DNA from: an uncultured Paraglaciecola sp.
GTDB taxonomy: Bacteria > Pseudomonadota > Gammaproteobacteria > Enterobacterales > Alteromonadaceae
Length of the DNA stretch: 32,973 nt
NCBI RefSeq assembly: GCF_913058035.1
Contig: NZ_CAJXPA010000035.1
Coordinates: forward strand, 1 to 32,973
Direction: 5' to 3'
Shown here: in pieces, positions 22,819-31,445 of the stretch
How positions within the stretch are numbered: position 1 is the stretch's first letter
Layout: the number at the start of each line of letters is the position of its first letter
The notes under the pieces: generated by a model
Told to the model about the DNA's origin: nothing
Seen by the model: the letters and a program-made list of their open reading frames with translations, nothing else
Database searches by the model: none
Translations under genes and position numbers: made by a program

Positions 22819-25800
22819 GTGCCTCAAAAATCAGATAACAACGGCCTATTAACCTTTAGTTTACAGTCCTTTCGACATCCTATGAGTCTGGCTATTATCG
22901 CCCTTGCGCTGAGCGCATGTGGTGGCAGCAGCTCTGAGCCAAGTGCACCTGCTGAGGCTATCGTTATCACTCCTACTCCCGTCGATAATCTACCTTTAGC
23001 CGCAGCGGACAGTTTTAGTACTGAACAAAATACTCCCTTAACTGTTGATCTTGCGGCTAATGATACAGGTCTTGAAGACAGTCCAGTCACCTTCCGGATT
23101 GATACACCAGCCAGTAATGGCGCTGTTACCATTAATGAAACCGGCAGCGCGATCTATATTCCTGATACAGATTTTAGTGGACCCGATAGTTTTGCTTATC
23201 GGGTCATCGACGTCGACGGTGATGAGTCCAAAGCGACCGTTTCTATCAGTGTTACTTTTACTCCCGTCGACAATCTACCTTTAGCCGTAGCGGACAGTTT
23301 TAGTACTGAACAAAATACTCCCTTAACTGTTGATCTTGCGGCTAATGATACAGGTCTTGAAGACAGTCCAGTCACCTTCCGGATTGATACACCAGCCAGC
23401 AATGGCGCTGTTACCATTAATGAAACCGGCAGCGCGATCTATGTTCCTGATACAGATTTTAGTGGACCCGATAGTTTTGCTTATCGGGTCATCGACGTCG
23501 ACGGTGATGAGTCCAAAGCGACGGTTTCTATAAATGTTATTCGTAGTAATACCTCCTTCCAGTGGCCTGCAGTAAATAGTGTGGTAACGGAAGATGTCGA
23601 TGCAACAGTTGGCTTTATTTTAGCTGAGATGACAACGGCGGAAAAAGTAGGACAGATGGTGCAGGCAGAAATTGGAGGGATCAGCATTGATCAAGTGCGT
23701 GAGTATGATTTGGGCTCTGTGCTAAACGGTGGAGGTACTTGGCCAAAGGGCAAAAATTCTAATATTGCAGATTGGGTTGAACTGGCAGACAGTTTTTATG
23801 TTGCCAGTACAGATGTGAGTGATGGTGGGGTAGGTATCCCGCTTATCTGGGGTACCGATGCGGTGCACGGTCATAACAATGTTGTTGGTGCCACCATCTT
23901 TCCTCATAACATTGGATTAGGTGCAGCCAATAATCCCCAGTTGATGCGTCTGATTGGTGAAGCTACGGCTCTGGAAGTGGCCGTAACCGGGATTGATTGG
24001 GTATTTGCACCCACACTTGCCGTTGTGCGTAATGATCGGTGGGGGCGAACTTACGAAGGTTATTCCGAAGATCCTGAAATAGTCAAAGCTTATGCAGGTG
24101 AGGTGGTTATAGGCTTACAGGGCGATGCGGCCGAGCGTTTTGGGCCCGCTCATGTGATTGCCACCGCTAAACACTTTATTGGTGATGGTGGCACGCAAAA
24201 TGGCACCGATCAAGGCAATACCGTTGTGACTGAAACCGAGTTGCGGGATATACACGGCCAAGGCTATGTCTCAGCATTAGGTGCTGGCGCCCAGACTGTT
24301 ATGGCTTCTTATAACAGTTGGAATGGGTCAAAGTTACATGGTGACGCTTATTTATTAACAGATGTGTTAAAACAGCAGATGGGTTTTGACGGTTTTGTTA
24401 TTGGCGATTGGAATGGTCACGGTCAAGTACCGGGCTGTTTCGACAATCAATGCGCGCAAGCCATTATGGCAGGTGTCGATATGATGATGGTGCCTTTTGC
24501 CTGGCAGGAATTCATTCAAAATACTATTACTCAGGTTGAAAATGGCACGATCCCCATGACACGTATCGATGATGCAGTGACCCGTATTTTGCGGGTGAAA
24601 ATGCGCGCGGGTTTTGCTAGCAAAATTAAACCCTCTCTTCGCTTGCACGCTAACAACGAAGAATTATTGGGCTCTGAGGCTCATCGCAATATCGCGCGTC
24701 AGGCGGTCCGTGAATCATTGGTGTTACTGAAAAACAGTCATAATATCTTACCTCTGGCGCCTAATGCGAATGTAATGGTTACGGGTAGTGGCGCAAATAA
24801 TATTGGCATGCAAAGTGGCGGTTGGACCTTAAGTTGGCAAGGTACAGGGAATGTTAATACTGATTTTCCTGGGGCGACATCGGTTTACGACGGTATTGAA
24901 TCGTTGGTTAACGCTGGTGGAGGTACCGCAAGACTCAGTACTAATGGTGCCTTTAGCGATATCAAACCTGATGTGGCCATTGTAGTATTTGGTGAGTCAC
25001 CTTATGCAGAGGGGGTAGGGGATTTAAACACGATTGAATATCAGGCTGGAGATAAGTCAGACTTGGCGCTGCTGGAATCTCTACGTGCGCAGGATATTCC
25101 CGTGGTATCAATCTTTTTAACGGGTCGTCCATTGTGGATAAACAATGAACTTAACGCCTCTAATGCTTTTGTTGTCGCTTGGTTGCCTGGGAGTGAGGCT
25201 GGGGGCATAGCGGAGGTTATTTTTAAAACAGCCGCAGATACTATTAATTATGACTTTAGCGGAAAACTTTCCTTTTCTTGGCCAAAGCGTATGGATCAGA
25301 CCGTTATTAATCGTCACGACACTGACTACGATCCGTTGTTTGCCTATGGGTTTGGCTTAACCTATGAGGACATAGATACTTTGGGCGACAATCTGGATAC
25401 GACTGACAGCAGCACCGGCCAACCCGCGGTTGTTTTTTCAGTGCCGGGTACTATCGAGGCAGAGCAATTTGCAGCCATGAATGGCGTGCAAACTGAGGTG
25501 TCTACTGATAGTGGTGGCGGAACAGGTGGCGGCACGAATATAGGTTATATCGATATTGGTGATTGGTTGGAGTACAACATCGATGTTCAAAATCCGGGTC
25601 GGTACTTGATCGAATACCGACTTGCCAGCAATACCGGCAGCAACGGTTTTATCACACTTACTGATGGCATAGAGATTGATAGACAGTCAGTGCCTAACAC
25701 CGGCGGTTGGCAAACATGGATAACTCAATCAGCAAACGTCGACTTGCCGTCCGGCACACAAACCCTGCGCATTAATGCGACAGGACCTGAGTGGAATATG

Positions 25801-25830
25801 AACTGGATACGCTTTAGCCTCGCTGATTGA
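22819..25830 (+). CDS. Lipoprotein GH3 exo-beta-glucosidase with tandem-95 linkers and CBM6
   Basis: 1003 residues from GTG 22819, with AGGGA at 22805-22809. Residues 1-34 are a lipoprotein signal with the lipobox LSAC (Cys34) and Gly at +2, so outer-membrane anchoring is expected. Two tandem-95 (cadherin-like) repeats span about 53-147 and 148-242. The GH3 barrel follows (MTTAEKVGQMVQAEIGG, GTDAVHGHNNV, RWGRTYEGYSEDP, KHFIGDGGT). The nucleophile is probably D530 in GFVIGDWNGHG. The second GH3 domain (~650-860) has RESLVLLKN and SPYAEGVGD. A CBM6 begins near 872 (TIEAEQFAAMNG, IDIGDWLEYN). Closest type is exo-1,3/1,4-beta-glucanase (ExoP-like) of marine bacteria. It probably trims beta-glucans such as laminarin or cello-oligosaccharides at the cell surface. 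No SusCD or TonB transporter adjoins. Confidence 0.95.
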   Translation: MPQKSDNNGLLTFSLQSFRHPMSLAIIALALSACGGSSSEPSAPAEAIVITPTPVDNLPLAAADSFSTEQNTPLTVDLAANDTGLEDSPVTFRIDTPASNGAVTINETGSAIYIPDTDFSGPDSFAYRVIDVDGDESKATVSISVTFTPVDNLPLAVADSFSTEQNTPLTVDLAANDTGLEDSPVTFRIDTPASNGAVTINETGSAIYVPDTDFSGPDSFAYRVIDVDGDESKATVSINVIRSNTSFQWPAVNSVVTEDVDATVGFILAEMTTAEKVGQMVQAEIGGISIDQVREYDLGSVLNGGGTWPKGKNSNIADWVELADSFYVASTDVSDGGVGIPLIWGTDAVHGHNNVVGATIFPHNIGLGAANNPQLMRLIGEATALEVAVTGIDWVFAPTLAVVRNDRWGRTYEGYSEDPEIVKAYAGEVVIGLQGDAAERFGPAHVIATAKHFIGDGGTQNGTDQGNTVVTETELRDIHGQGYVSALGAGAQTVMASYNSWNGSKLHGDAYLLTDVLKQQMGFDGFVIGDWNGHGQVPGCFDNQCAQAIMAGVDMMMVPFAWQEFIQNTITQVENGTIPMTRIDDAVTRILRVKMRAGFASKIKPSLRLHANNEELLGSEAHRNIARQAVRESLVLLKNSHNILPLAPNANVMVTGSGANNIGMQSGGWTLSWQGTGNVNTDFPGATSVYDGIESLVNAGGGTARLSTNGAFSDIKPDVAIVVFGESPYAEGVGDLNTIEYQAGDKSDLALLESLRAQDIPVVSIFLTGRPLWINNELNASNAFVVAWLPGSEAGGIAEVIFKTAADTINYDFSGKLSFSWPKRMDQTVINRHDTDYDPLFAYGFGLTYEDIDTLGDNLDTTDSSTGQPAVVFSVPGTIEAEQFAAMNGVQTEVSTDSGGGTGGGTNIGYIDIGDWLEYNIDVQNPGRYLIEYRLASNTGSNGFITLTDGIEIDRQSVPNTGGWQTWITQSANVDLPSGTQTLRINATGPEWNMNWIRFSLAD
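22975..23544 (+). repeat. Two near-identical 285-bp tandem-95 units within the GH3 gene
   Basis: The segment around GATCTTGCGGCTAATGATAC recurs 285 bp apart (about 23046 and 23331). Over the whole unit I count only a handful of base differences, so the duplication is recent. Each unit carries DxDxD-type calcium-binding motifs (VIDVDGDES). Confidence 0.9.
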
Positions 25831-25840
25831 GGTAGAAAGT

Positions 25841-25880
25841 GGGCATTGTAATAGAAACCGTTATGCCCCTAATGTTTTTT
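25841..25880 (+). terminator. Weak putative terminator of the GH3 gene
   Basis: GGGCAT (25841-25846) pairs with ATGCCC (25863-25868) and T6 ends at 25880. The loop is long (16 bases), so the hairpin is weak. Confidence 0.4.
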
Positions 25881-25919
25881 AATTCCATCCTGTTGGCTCA
25901 TTCTTTTTGAGGAGCTAGT

Positions 25920-26017
25920 ACAACACTTGAAATGGCATTGCTTTTTTAAGTGTTGTCACCCGGCCGCAAATTAATAGAACCGCCTCAAACACTACTTATT
26001 CAAAAAAGAACGGTTCT
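25920..26017. repeat. Two inverted repeats in series
   Basis: ACAACACTT (25920-25928) pairs with AAGTGTTGT (25948-25956). AGAACCG (25976-25982) pairs with CGGTTCT (26011-26017). They lead directly into the composite repeat at 26031. The spacer 25831-26620 otherwise holds no supported gene; a frame at about 26181-26298 (YEKKVESEMLAQRKTF) has coding look but no family. Confidence 0.5.
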
Positions 26018-26030
26018 AACTTATTAACTC

Positions 26031-26179
26031 CAATCTCTGGTGGCTCCGCCACTGCTTTTCCCACATTTAAAGTTTCAGCTAAAAATGGCCTGTTTTGGGG
26101 CAAATGATTGTAGACTCCTCGCGGTACAAACATGGCGAGCGTTGTCAGGTCTTAAATTTTGTGCAAAATACAAGACCTG
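26031..26179. repeat. Composite repeat, fullest copy
   Basis: It starts CAATCTCTGG, with the hairpin GTGGC-TCC-GCCAC (26040-26052). A middle portion follows (CCACATTTAAAGTTTCAGCT, GGCAAATGATTG). It ends in a palindrome with arms CAGGTCTT (26146-26153) and CAAGACCTG (26171-26179). The second arm base is A/T here but T/A in the 8340 copy, a paired change. Confidence 0.78.
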
Positions 26180-26620
26180 GCATGATTACCTATGAAAAAA
26201 AAGTGGAGTCTGAAATGCTCGCACAACGCAAAACGTTCGCTGCTGTGAACTCACACGGTAAAATTCCAGAAAAGACCCGTATATATTTAATGGAATAATC
26301 CACCTACCTTGTTTATTAGAGCAATATGATTTAACAGGGTCAGCGCTCCTTCAAGAATATAGAATTATTCAGCAACGAGCTTGCGAACATTTGATTGTTC
26401 TGGTCATGGTTTTAGTTCTTTAACGATAAGTTGCTGTTTCTAAACTGGGTATTGTAGTCCAATTTGTAATACTTTAAGTCCGATGTCGTTCGCTGTAAGC
26501 GTCCACTTGGGGTTTGCCTTAAATATGCCATCTATGGTCGTTGAAGGATCATATCTTAATTGATGACTCCAGGTCCAAAGTAAACATTTAATTGGTTCTG
26601 ATCCCGCAGATTGCTTAATT

Positions 26621-26871
26621 TTACACTTGCCTTTTTACTGAGGTAATAGCACCAACCATATGATAAAACTCGATGCCATCTAAATACGTAGTATTAAAAT
26701 GCACGATGTTGGCGTATTCGTTCAACAAGGTATAGATAGTCGTCATGATGACACGACTGCTGCGGGGCGTGGATATTTGTCACCGTGTTCGGTTTTAAAT
26801 GTTGGACGAAAATACCCTCCTTCGAAGTGATGCTTTTAGTTTAACTGTAATATGACTTGTTGTTTGGTCAA
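26621..26871 (-). pseudogene. Cupin (DUF985/cupin_5-type) protein remnant
   Basis: On the minus strand a TTG at 26871 begins TKQQVILQLN, then an in-frame TAA, then KHHFEGGYFRPTFKTEHGD and YPRPAAVV. In a second frame it continues TTIYTLLNEYANIVHFNTTY, LDGIEFYHMVGA to the stop at 26623-26621. The order EGGYFR, then T-IY-LL, then HF, then FYH follows the DUF985 cupin family (from memory). A stop and a frameshift show it is dead. Possible further fragments run on toward 26420 but are not assignable. Confidence 0.6.
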
Positions 26872-26903
26872 TGCTTTAGCTGGTTTAATAGAGGTTTTGT
26901 TGA

Positions 26904-27944
26904 TTATGTTTTTGTTTCACTTCTCAATATTTTTACAATCCGAGAATATACGATTTCCGCTAAATTCCAGTCATATCCATCAAAGTTGGTTGTATTATTA
27001 AATTGAATAACCACTGTGTCGATATCTTTGTGGTATTTGGCAATGCTCTGATAGCCAACTAGTAGACCTGTGTGTTCGTATTCGTAAATGGATGAATAGA
27101 TCTCTTGTTCTCCTGCATTAAACACGGAACCATCGTTTAAGGCCCGCAAAAATATACCTACATCCTCTGCGGTAGCCAGCATTAAGCCTGTATCATCAGT
27201 CTTGACATCTTCCTCAAAGCCAACGTAATAGCCACTCATTACCCTGTTTATATCCACTTCATTAAGTGAGCCGAAAGTGTTTTTCAAACCAAGTGGTATC
27301 AGAATTTCCTGTTTGATAAATTGCTGATGTTTATAACCCACAACTTTATCAATGAGATCAGAAATCAACATATAATTGGTATTTGAATAGCCATAACCTT
27401 TACCGGGTGCAAAGTCCGCTGGTAAATCCAGTGCGTAATTTAGTGTTTCTTGTTTGTTTTTTGGCGGGTTGCTCCAAAAATTTGGATGGTCTACAAAATT
27501 AGGAATGCCACTTCGATGCTGCACCATCATTCTTAAGGTGATGTTGTCTGCATTTTCTATTCTACCTACCAATTCTGGAAAGTAATTAGCGAGTGACTTA
27601 TCTAAAGACAGGCGTTCGGCTTTGACTAATTTTGCAGTAGCTACAGCGACATATAATTTGGTGATACTGGCAATTTTGAATAAGGCATGTGGGTCGGCAG
27701 GTATTTTATTTATTCGATCATGCCAGCCTGCAGCATAAAACGCCGGTGGTTTGCCAGCTTGGTCTACATAAACAATGATCCCGTCAAAATTATGATCCAA
27801 GGCTTCAAACACTTGTTCTTGAACATTCGTGGGCAAGGGTGTTAGCCAAGCCCATACCAAAACCCAGGGCACATAGAACATAGAGGTCAGCGTGCTAACA
27901 AGTAATACAATCCTGAATATTTTTTTGGTTTGATTTTTCTGCAT
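26904..27944 (-). CDS. Membrane-anchored serine hydrolase, beta-lactamase-related
   Basis: 346 residues from ATG 27944. A single hydrophobic segment (~10-34, FRIVLLVSTLTSMFYVPWVL) anchors it facing the periplasm or serves as an uncleaved signal. The catalytic motifs are SITK (93-96) and YSN (186-188), with the block LRMMVQHRSGIPNF. The usual C-terminal HxG/KTG triad element is not obvious; HTGL (near residue 300) is the nearest match. Family members are DD-peptidases, esterases or cleaning enzymes of the class C fold. It is shorter than the other serine hydrolase here and has the classical YxN. No operon partner. A decayed cupin gene lies at its 3' side. Confidence 0.85.
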   Translation of the reverse strand: MQKNQTKKIFRIVLLVSTLTSMFYVPWVLVWAWLTPLPTNVQEQVFEALDHNFDGIIVYVDQAGKPPAFYAAGWHDRINKIPADPHALFKIASITKLYVAVATAKLVKAERLSLDKSLANYFPELVGRIENADNITLRMMVQHRSGIPNFVDHPNFWSNPPKNKQETLNYALDLPADFAPGKGYGYSNTNYMLISDLIDKVVGYKHQQFIKQEILIPLGLKNTFGSLNEVDINRVMSGYYVGFEEDVKTDDTGLMLATAEDVGIFLRALNDGSVFNAGEQEIYSSIYEYEHTGLLVGYQSIAKYHKDIDTVVIQFNNTTNFDGYDWNLAEIVYSRIVKILRSETKT

Positions 27945-28160
27945 ATTATCTCTGTTCTGTACGCTTTATTAATATGCCAATAATACTCTAGCCACAATAA
28001 TATTTGTTAATACCTAGGGGTAAACAAGACGATTGTTGGGTTAATTAGCTTGAATAACATGCTAAATTATCGAAAGTTATCGTAAGTCTACGTAGTCAGC
28101 ATTGCATGGGTCAAATACATAAAATAGCAGGGACACTATGTACCCCTGTAATGGGTATTA

Positions 28161-29471
28161 CTAAGCTATTGCCTGAATTTCGGCCAGAGCTATCTCGATT
28201 TCCTGCTCATTATTAAGCAGTGAAGGGGCGAATCTAGCATAACTAACACGATAGGGCGTGTTGCTCATAATAATGCCTTTTTCATGCATAGTTTTTACCA
28301 CCGCCTCAGGTTTCATCCCTTGTACGTCAAAACAGACTAGCCCCGATGACAGTTCATTACTGGCCGGTGTGTATAACTTCACATGGGCCATTTTTGCCAA
28401 GCCTTGTTTGGTTTGTTGATTTAACTCATGAATGCGTTTTTGCACATTGGCTTTGCCTAATTGCATATGTAATTTAAATGCCTCAGGTAATGCCCAACGA
28501 TGCTCAAAAGAATGAAATCCACCCGGAGACATGTGTTCACCCACAGATACTTGATCTTGTGTCATTCCCCCCATCCACACGTCGTAAGACGCACTAAAAC
28601 TGGGTATCACTGGCTCATTTTGGGACCATGCTTTGTCATTACCCCAAATAATCCCTGTACCCCGTGGGCCAAATATCCACTTGTGGGTGCCTGCGATAAA
28701 AAAATCACAGCCCAATTCGCTGATATCTTGATTTTCAATTCCAAAACCGTGAACACCATCTACACAAAATAGTATCTGCTGGTGGGTTTTTCGTTGTTGG
28801 TTGAGTTTATTAATGCTGTCTGCCATGGCCCTGATGGGTAGCTTGACACCGGTCGATGAATGCACCCAAGTTGCGACAAACACACGGGTATTACTGGTTA
28901 TCCCGGCTTTCATACGCTTAAGTACGTCGTTTACGCTGACTTTTGCGGGGTCATCATATAAGGCTATTCGGTTTACTCTAGCTCCTGTGCGGTTGGCTCG
29001 GTGTGCCAAAGACATATCAGTGGAGTAGTGATCGTGCACCGTTTGCAATACTTCATCACTAGGCTGCAATTTTAATCCACTATAAACAACGCCTAGTCCC
29101 ATGGTAGTGCTGTCAGTGAGGGCTATGTTTTCAGCTTTACCGCCCATGTATTGTGCCGCAATAGTGGATATATCGCGGTCTATCGTTTGGAAATGTTGAT
29201 GCCAATAATCTGAAGGGTTTTCATCAAATGCCAAACGATGTTTCTCGATAGCATCGGATACAGGTTTGGGATGAGAGGCCAACAAAAACGTCGATAATTG
29301 AATATATTTTCGGGTCAGGGGAAACATATTACGTAATGCTGCCCAGTCCCCCGGTTGAATGCTCCCATTGCCAACGGTTGCTTTAGGTGAAGCGGTAAGC
29401 ACGGCATTAGGTACCAATAAACTGGCCCCAATACTCAAGCCCAATCCATTTAAAAATTCACGCCTTAACAT
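28161..29471 (-). CDS. Tat-exported class V aminotransferase-fold PLP enzyme
   Basis: 436 residues from ATG 29471, with AGGAAGG upstream on the coding strand. Residues 1-27 are a Tat signal: RREFLNGLG followed by a hydrophobic stretch (LSIGASLLVPNAVLTA). The remainder is a fold-type I, class V PLP protein of the isopenicillin N epimerase/NifS-like group: TDSTTMGLGVVYSGL, CVDGVHGFG (D238 holding the pyridine nitrogen), and the Schiff-base lysine K264 in AGTHKWIFGPRGTG. Relatives act as epimerases, transaminases or desulfurases. Export of a folded, cofactor-loaded enzyme fits Tat, but the periplasmic substrate is unknown. No partner gene adjoins it. Confidence 0.9.
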   Translation of the reverse strand: MLRREFLNGLGLSIGASLLVPNAVLTASPKATVGNGSIQPGDWAALRNMFPLTRKYIQLSTFLLASHPKPVSDAIEKHRLAFDENPSDYWHQHFQTIDRDISTIAAQYMGGKAENIALTDSTTMGLGVVYSGLKLQPSDEVLQTVHDHYSTDMSLAHRANRTGARVNRIALYDDPAKVSVNDVLKRMKAGITSNTRVFVATWVHSSTGVKLPIRAMADSINKLNQQRKTHQQILFCVDGVHGFGIENQDISELGCDFFIAGTHKWIFGPRGTGIIWGNDKAWSQNEPVIPSFSASYDVWMGGMTQDQVSVGEHMSPGGFHSFEHRWALPEAFKLHMQLGKANVQKRIHELNQQTKQGLAKMAHVKLYTPASNELSSGLVCFDVQGMKPEAVVKTMHEKGIIMSNTPYRVSYARFAPSLLNNEQEIEIALAEIQAIA

Positions 29472-30336
29472 GTTTACCTTCCTTTTTTGTTTTGTTATTT
29501 GTATTCGTCAACGACGAGCTCTCCTTAGGGATGTATTTTGAGCTCACTGGTGCGCTAACTGCTACGCTAACTGGAGTTATGTCGATAAAGTGATTTACCT
29601 ATTGTAGTTTAGGGATCTTAGATGCGCTTTTATTGCATGCAGTTGAGGTGTAAATCAACATAATGGATTTGCACTTCCATTGAATAGCTGAAGGTAAAAT
29701 GGATTTTTGATAAACACAGCTTGGCCAAGTTGAAGCACCCCACAAAGCAGTTGAGATTGTGGATTGGCAACCGAGTGCATATCATCATATATGTGCGAGT
29801 GACTAATATGATGTGTTTGAATCAGGTAGCAAAGAAGCGACTAATAGCGACCTATTAATTCATCACATAATTGATGAACATAAATACAAGGAGTTGGGCA
29901 AGTCATTGGCTTGAACGTATTTAAAATTTAAGTTTTCTTACAATGACTGTTTCTGTCATTACTTCGATTCATCCAATTTCATAGTTAGGGAAAACAGTAT
30001 TTGATCTTAGTAGCGGTTGTGTTGAGGATACTCGCTTTCTGTTTTTTTGTGTTTAGCCTGCTCATCCCCAAAATCAGGCTTAATCGATTGTTCAATAAAA
30101 ACAGGTCTTATCTTACTCGGTGCTGAGGACACTTTTGCAACTGCGGGTGACAAGGCGTTATTAGATACATCTATTAATAAGGTGTTCTTGTATAATCAGC
30201 AGATAAAATGTGCATTAATTCCGCTACTTGAGAGTCGATGCGATTAGCCTATTAAACAGGCTAGCTCGCCTTTCCTTAGTAACACATCACGTCAACCAAA
30301 TGCCTAGTATCCATTAGGCCAATACGAGTAATTAAT
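29472..30336. other. Spacer of 865 bases without a supported gene
   Basis: Short frames exist on both strands (for example a plus-strand frame at 30047-30247), but none has a ribosome-binding site plus a recognisable family. No repeat of either family is seen here. A decayed gene too far gone to name is possible around 29720-29900. Confidence 0.5.
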
Positions 30337-30639
30337 ATGAAAAAAACGTTCATTTTGTCTCATCCTAAAATCAAATTGCCAAGGTTGGTCGATAATATCA
30401 GGCATGAAGTGAAGAAATATCTTAGGCGCGAAAGAAACAAACTGGTTCCGGATGGCGCCGATTTTTGGAATTTTGACTGCCGTTTTGGTACGGACAAAGA
30501 CAATACAGAAGTGATCCATCTTGGAGCCATTAATCAACATATTGATGCAGCGGAAAAAAATGAATTGGCGTCATTTTATTTAGAAATTATCGCCACACCT
30601 GGCTTTAAAAAAACGAGCGACGGCTCAACTAACATTTAA
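30337..30639 (+). CDS. DUF6172 family small protein
   Basis: 100 residues starting MKKTFILSHPKIKLPRLVD. Further blocks are EVKKYLRRERNKLVPDG, FWNFDCRFGTD, VIHLGAINQHIDAAE and SFYLEIIATPG. The pattern fits, from memory, the uncharacterised DUF6172 proteins of gammaproteobacteria, which have the same length and a lysine/arginine-rich first half. No signal peptide or membrane segment. It is probably cytoplasmic; the basic helix might contact nucleic acid, which is inference. The upstream ribosome-binding site is weak. The 56-residue gene 30747-30917 converges with it. Confidence 0.75.
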   Translation: MKKTFILSHPKIKLPRLVDNIRHEVKKYLRRERNKLVPDGADFWNFDCRFGTDKDNTEVIHLGAINQHIDAAEKNELASFYLEIIATPGFKKTSDGSTNI

Positions 30640-30746
30640 CGGTGGAATATTTGGCAGCCACTATAATCGAATTTAATCCTGTCGTTGTCGTTTCAGAAAA
30701 TGATAAGCCTATTCATAGAAACTGCGCGGTTGGACTTGACTATAAA

Positions 30747-30917
30747 TCAATCTTTTTTGCTTATGGTTATCTCAATGTTTTTACTGGCCCCGGCAAACCA
30801 TTTTTGCACATAAATGCTACCGATAACGGGTGGCATCCCCTCTTCTGGTATTTCTTTATACCTAACACTGTTTTTATTTTGCTTTTCAAATTCAAACTTA
30901 ACTTTCTGTTCAGACAT
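30747..30917 (-). CDS. Conserved 56-residue hypothetical protein
   Basis: ATG 30917 is preceded on the coding strand by AGGGTGAC. The 56 codons run MSEQKVKFEFEKQ, TVRY-like NSVRYKEIPEEG, PPVIGSIYVQKWFAG and end ITISKKD. I recall similar small proteins in marine gammaproteobacteria (pattern KxTxRYxExPE-G-P-IGTLYVQKW), which look like a compact beta-rich fold with an acidic-basic mix. No function is known. It lies below common length cut-offs and is antisense to a longer, spurious plus-strand frame at 30642-30944. Confidence 0.75.
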   Translation of the reverse strand: MSEQKVKFEFEKQNKNSVRYKEIPEEGMPPVIGSIYVQKWFAGASKNIEITISKKD

Positions 30918-31445
30918 CTGTCACCCTTATTATTCGAAGCTTAATGTATGGAATACAACCTAACATGACCTACTTTCATTTGCTTATGTCACATAATGAA
31001 TCACCAGACCAAACAATAATTAGCGTGGCTGTTTTGTTTATTGCTGAACATGCTATTTTTTTGCGCACAACACTCGCCGTTGAGGGGCTTTGACAGGTAT
31101 TGTTCAGCTAGCGTATTGATTACTATAAGGTTGTCTGAGTCCAAACGCTGTAGATGAAAAGTATCGACTGTAGTGGATATACCCACAATTGAATGCCCAG
31201 CCTCGCTATCTCAGGCAGGGAGTCAATACCAACAGACTATTCATGGCAAAAGGGGCCCTAATTCAGGTTTATCCTGCGATTTTCTGTTGTCTATGTTGCT
31301 CACCAAAATTATTGAGAATAGAAATGATAAAAATGGATAACTAATTGACAAGTATTACTTTACCAATATCAAGGAAACAACTTATCATAATATTCAGCAC
31401 TTGGGACGACTGACTCATACTATTTAATAGGTCTAATGAAGAAAT
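30918..31445. other. Spacer of 528 bases without a supported gene
   Basis: A minus-strand frame at 31001-31186 (VDTFHLQRLDSDNLIVIN) has a coding look in its first half but no family, start signal or context, and could be the relic of a lost gene. Nothing else is supported; the DUF985-like or repeat sequences seen elsewhere are absent. Confidence 0.4.

Noticed and set aside
26095-26298. Plus-strand 67-residue frame
   Set aside because: Its first half is the composite repeat; the second half has a coding look but no start site or family.
30642-30944. 100-residue plus-strand frame as a gene
   Set aside because: Antisense to the better-supported 56-residue protein 30747-30917; no family signature.
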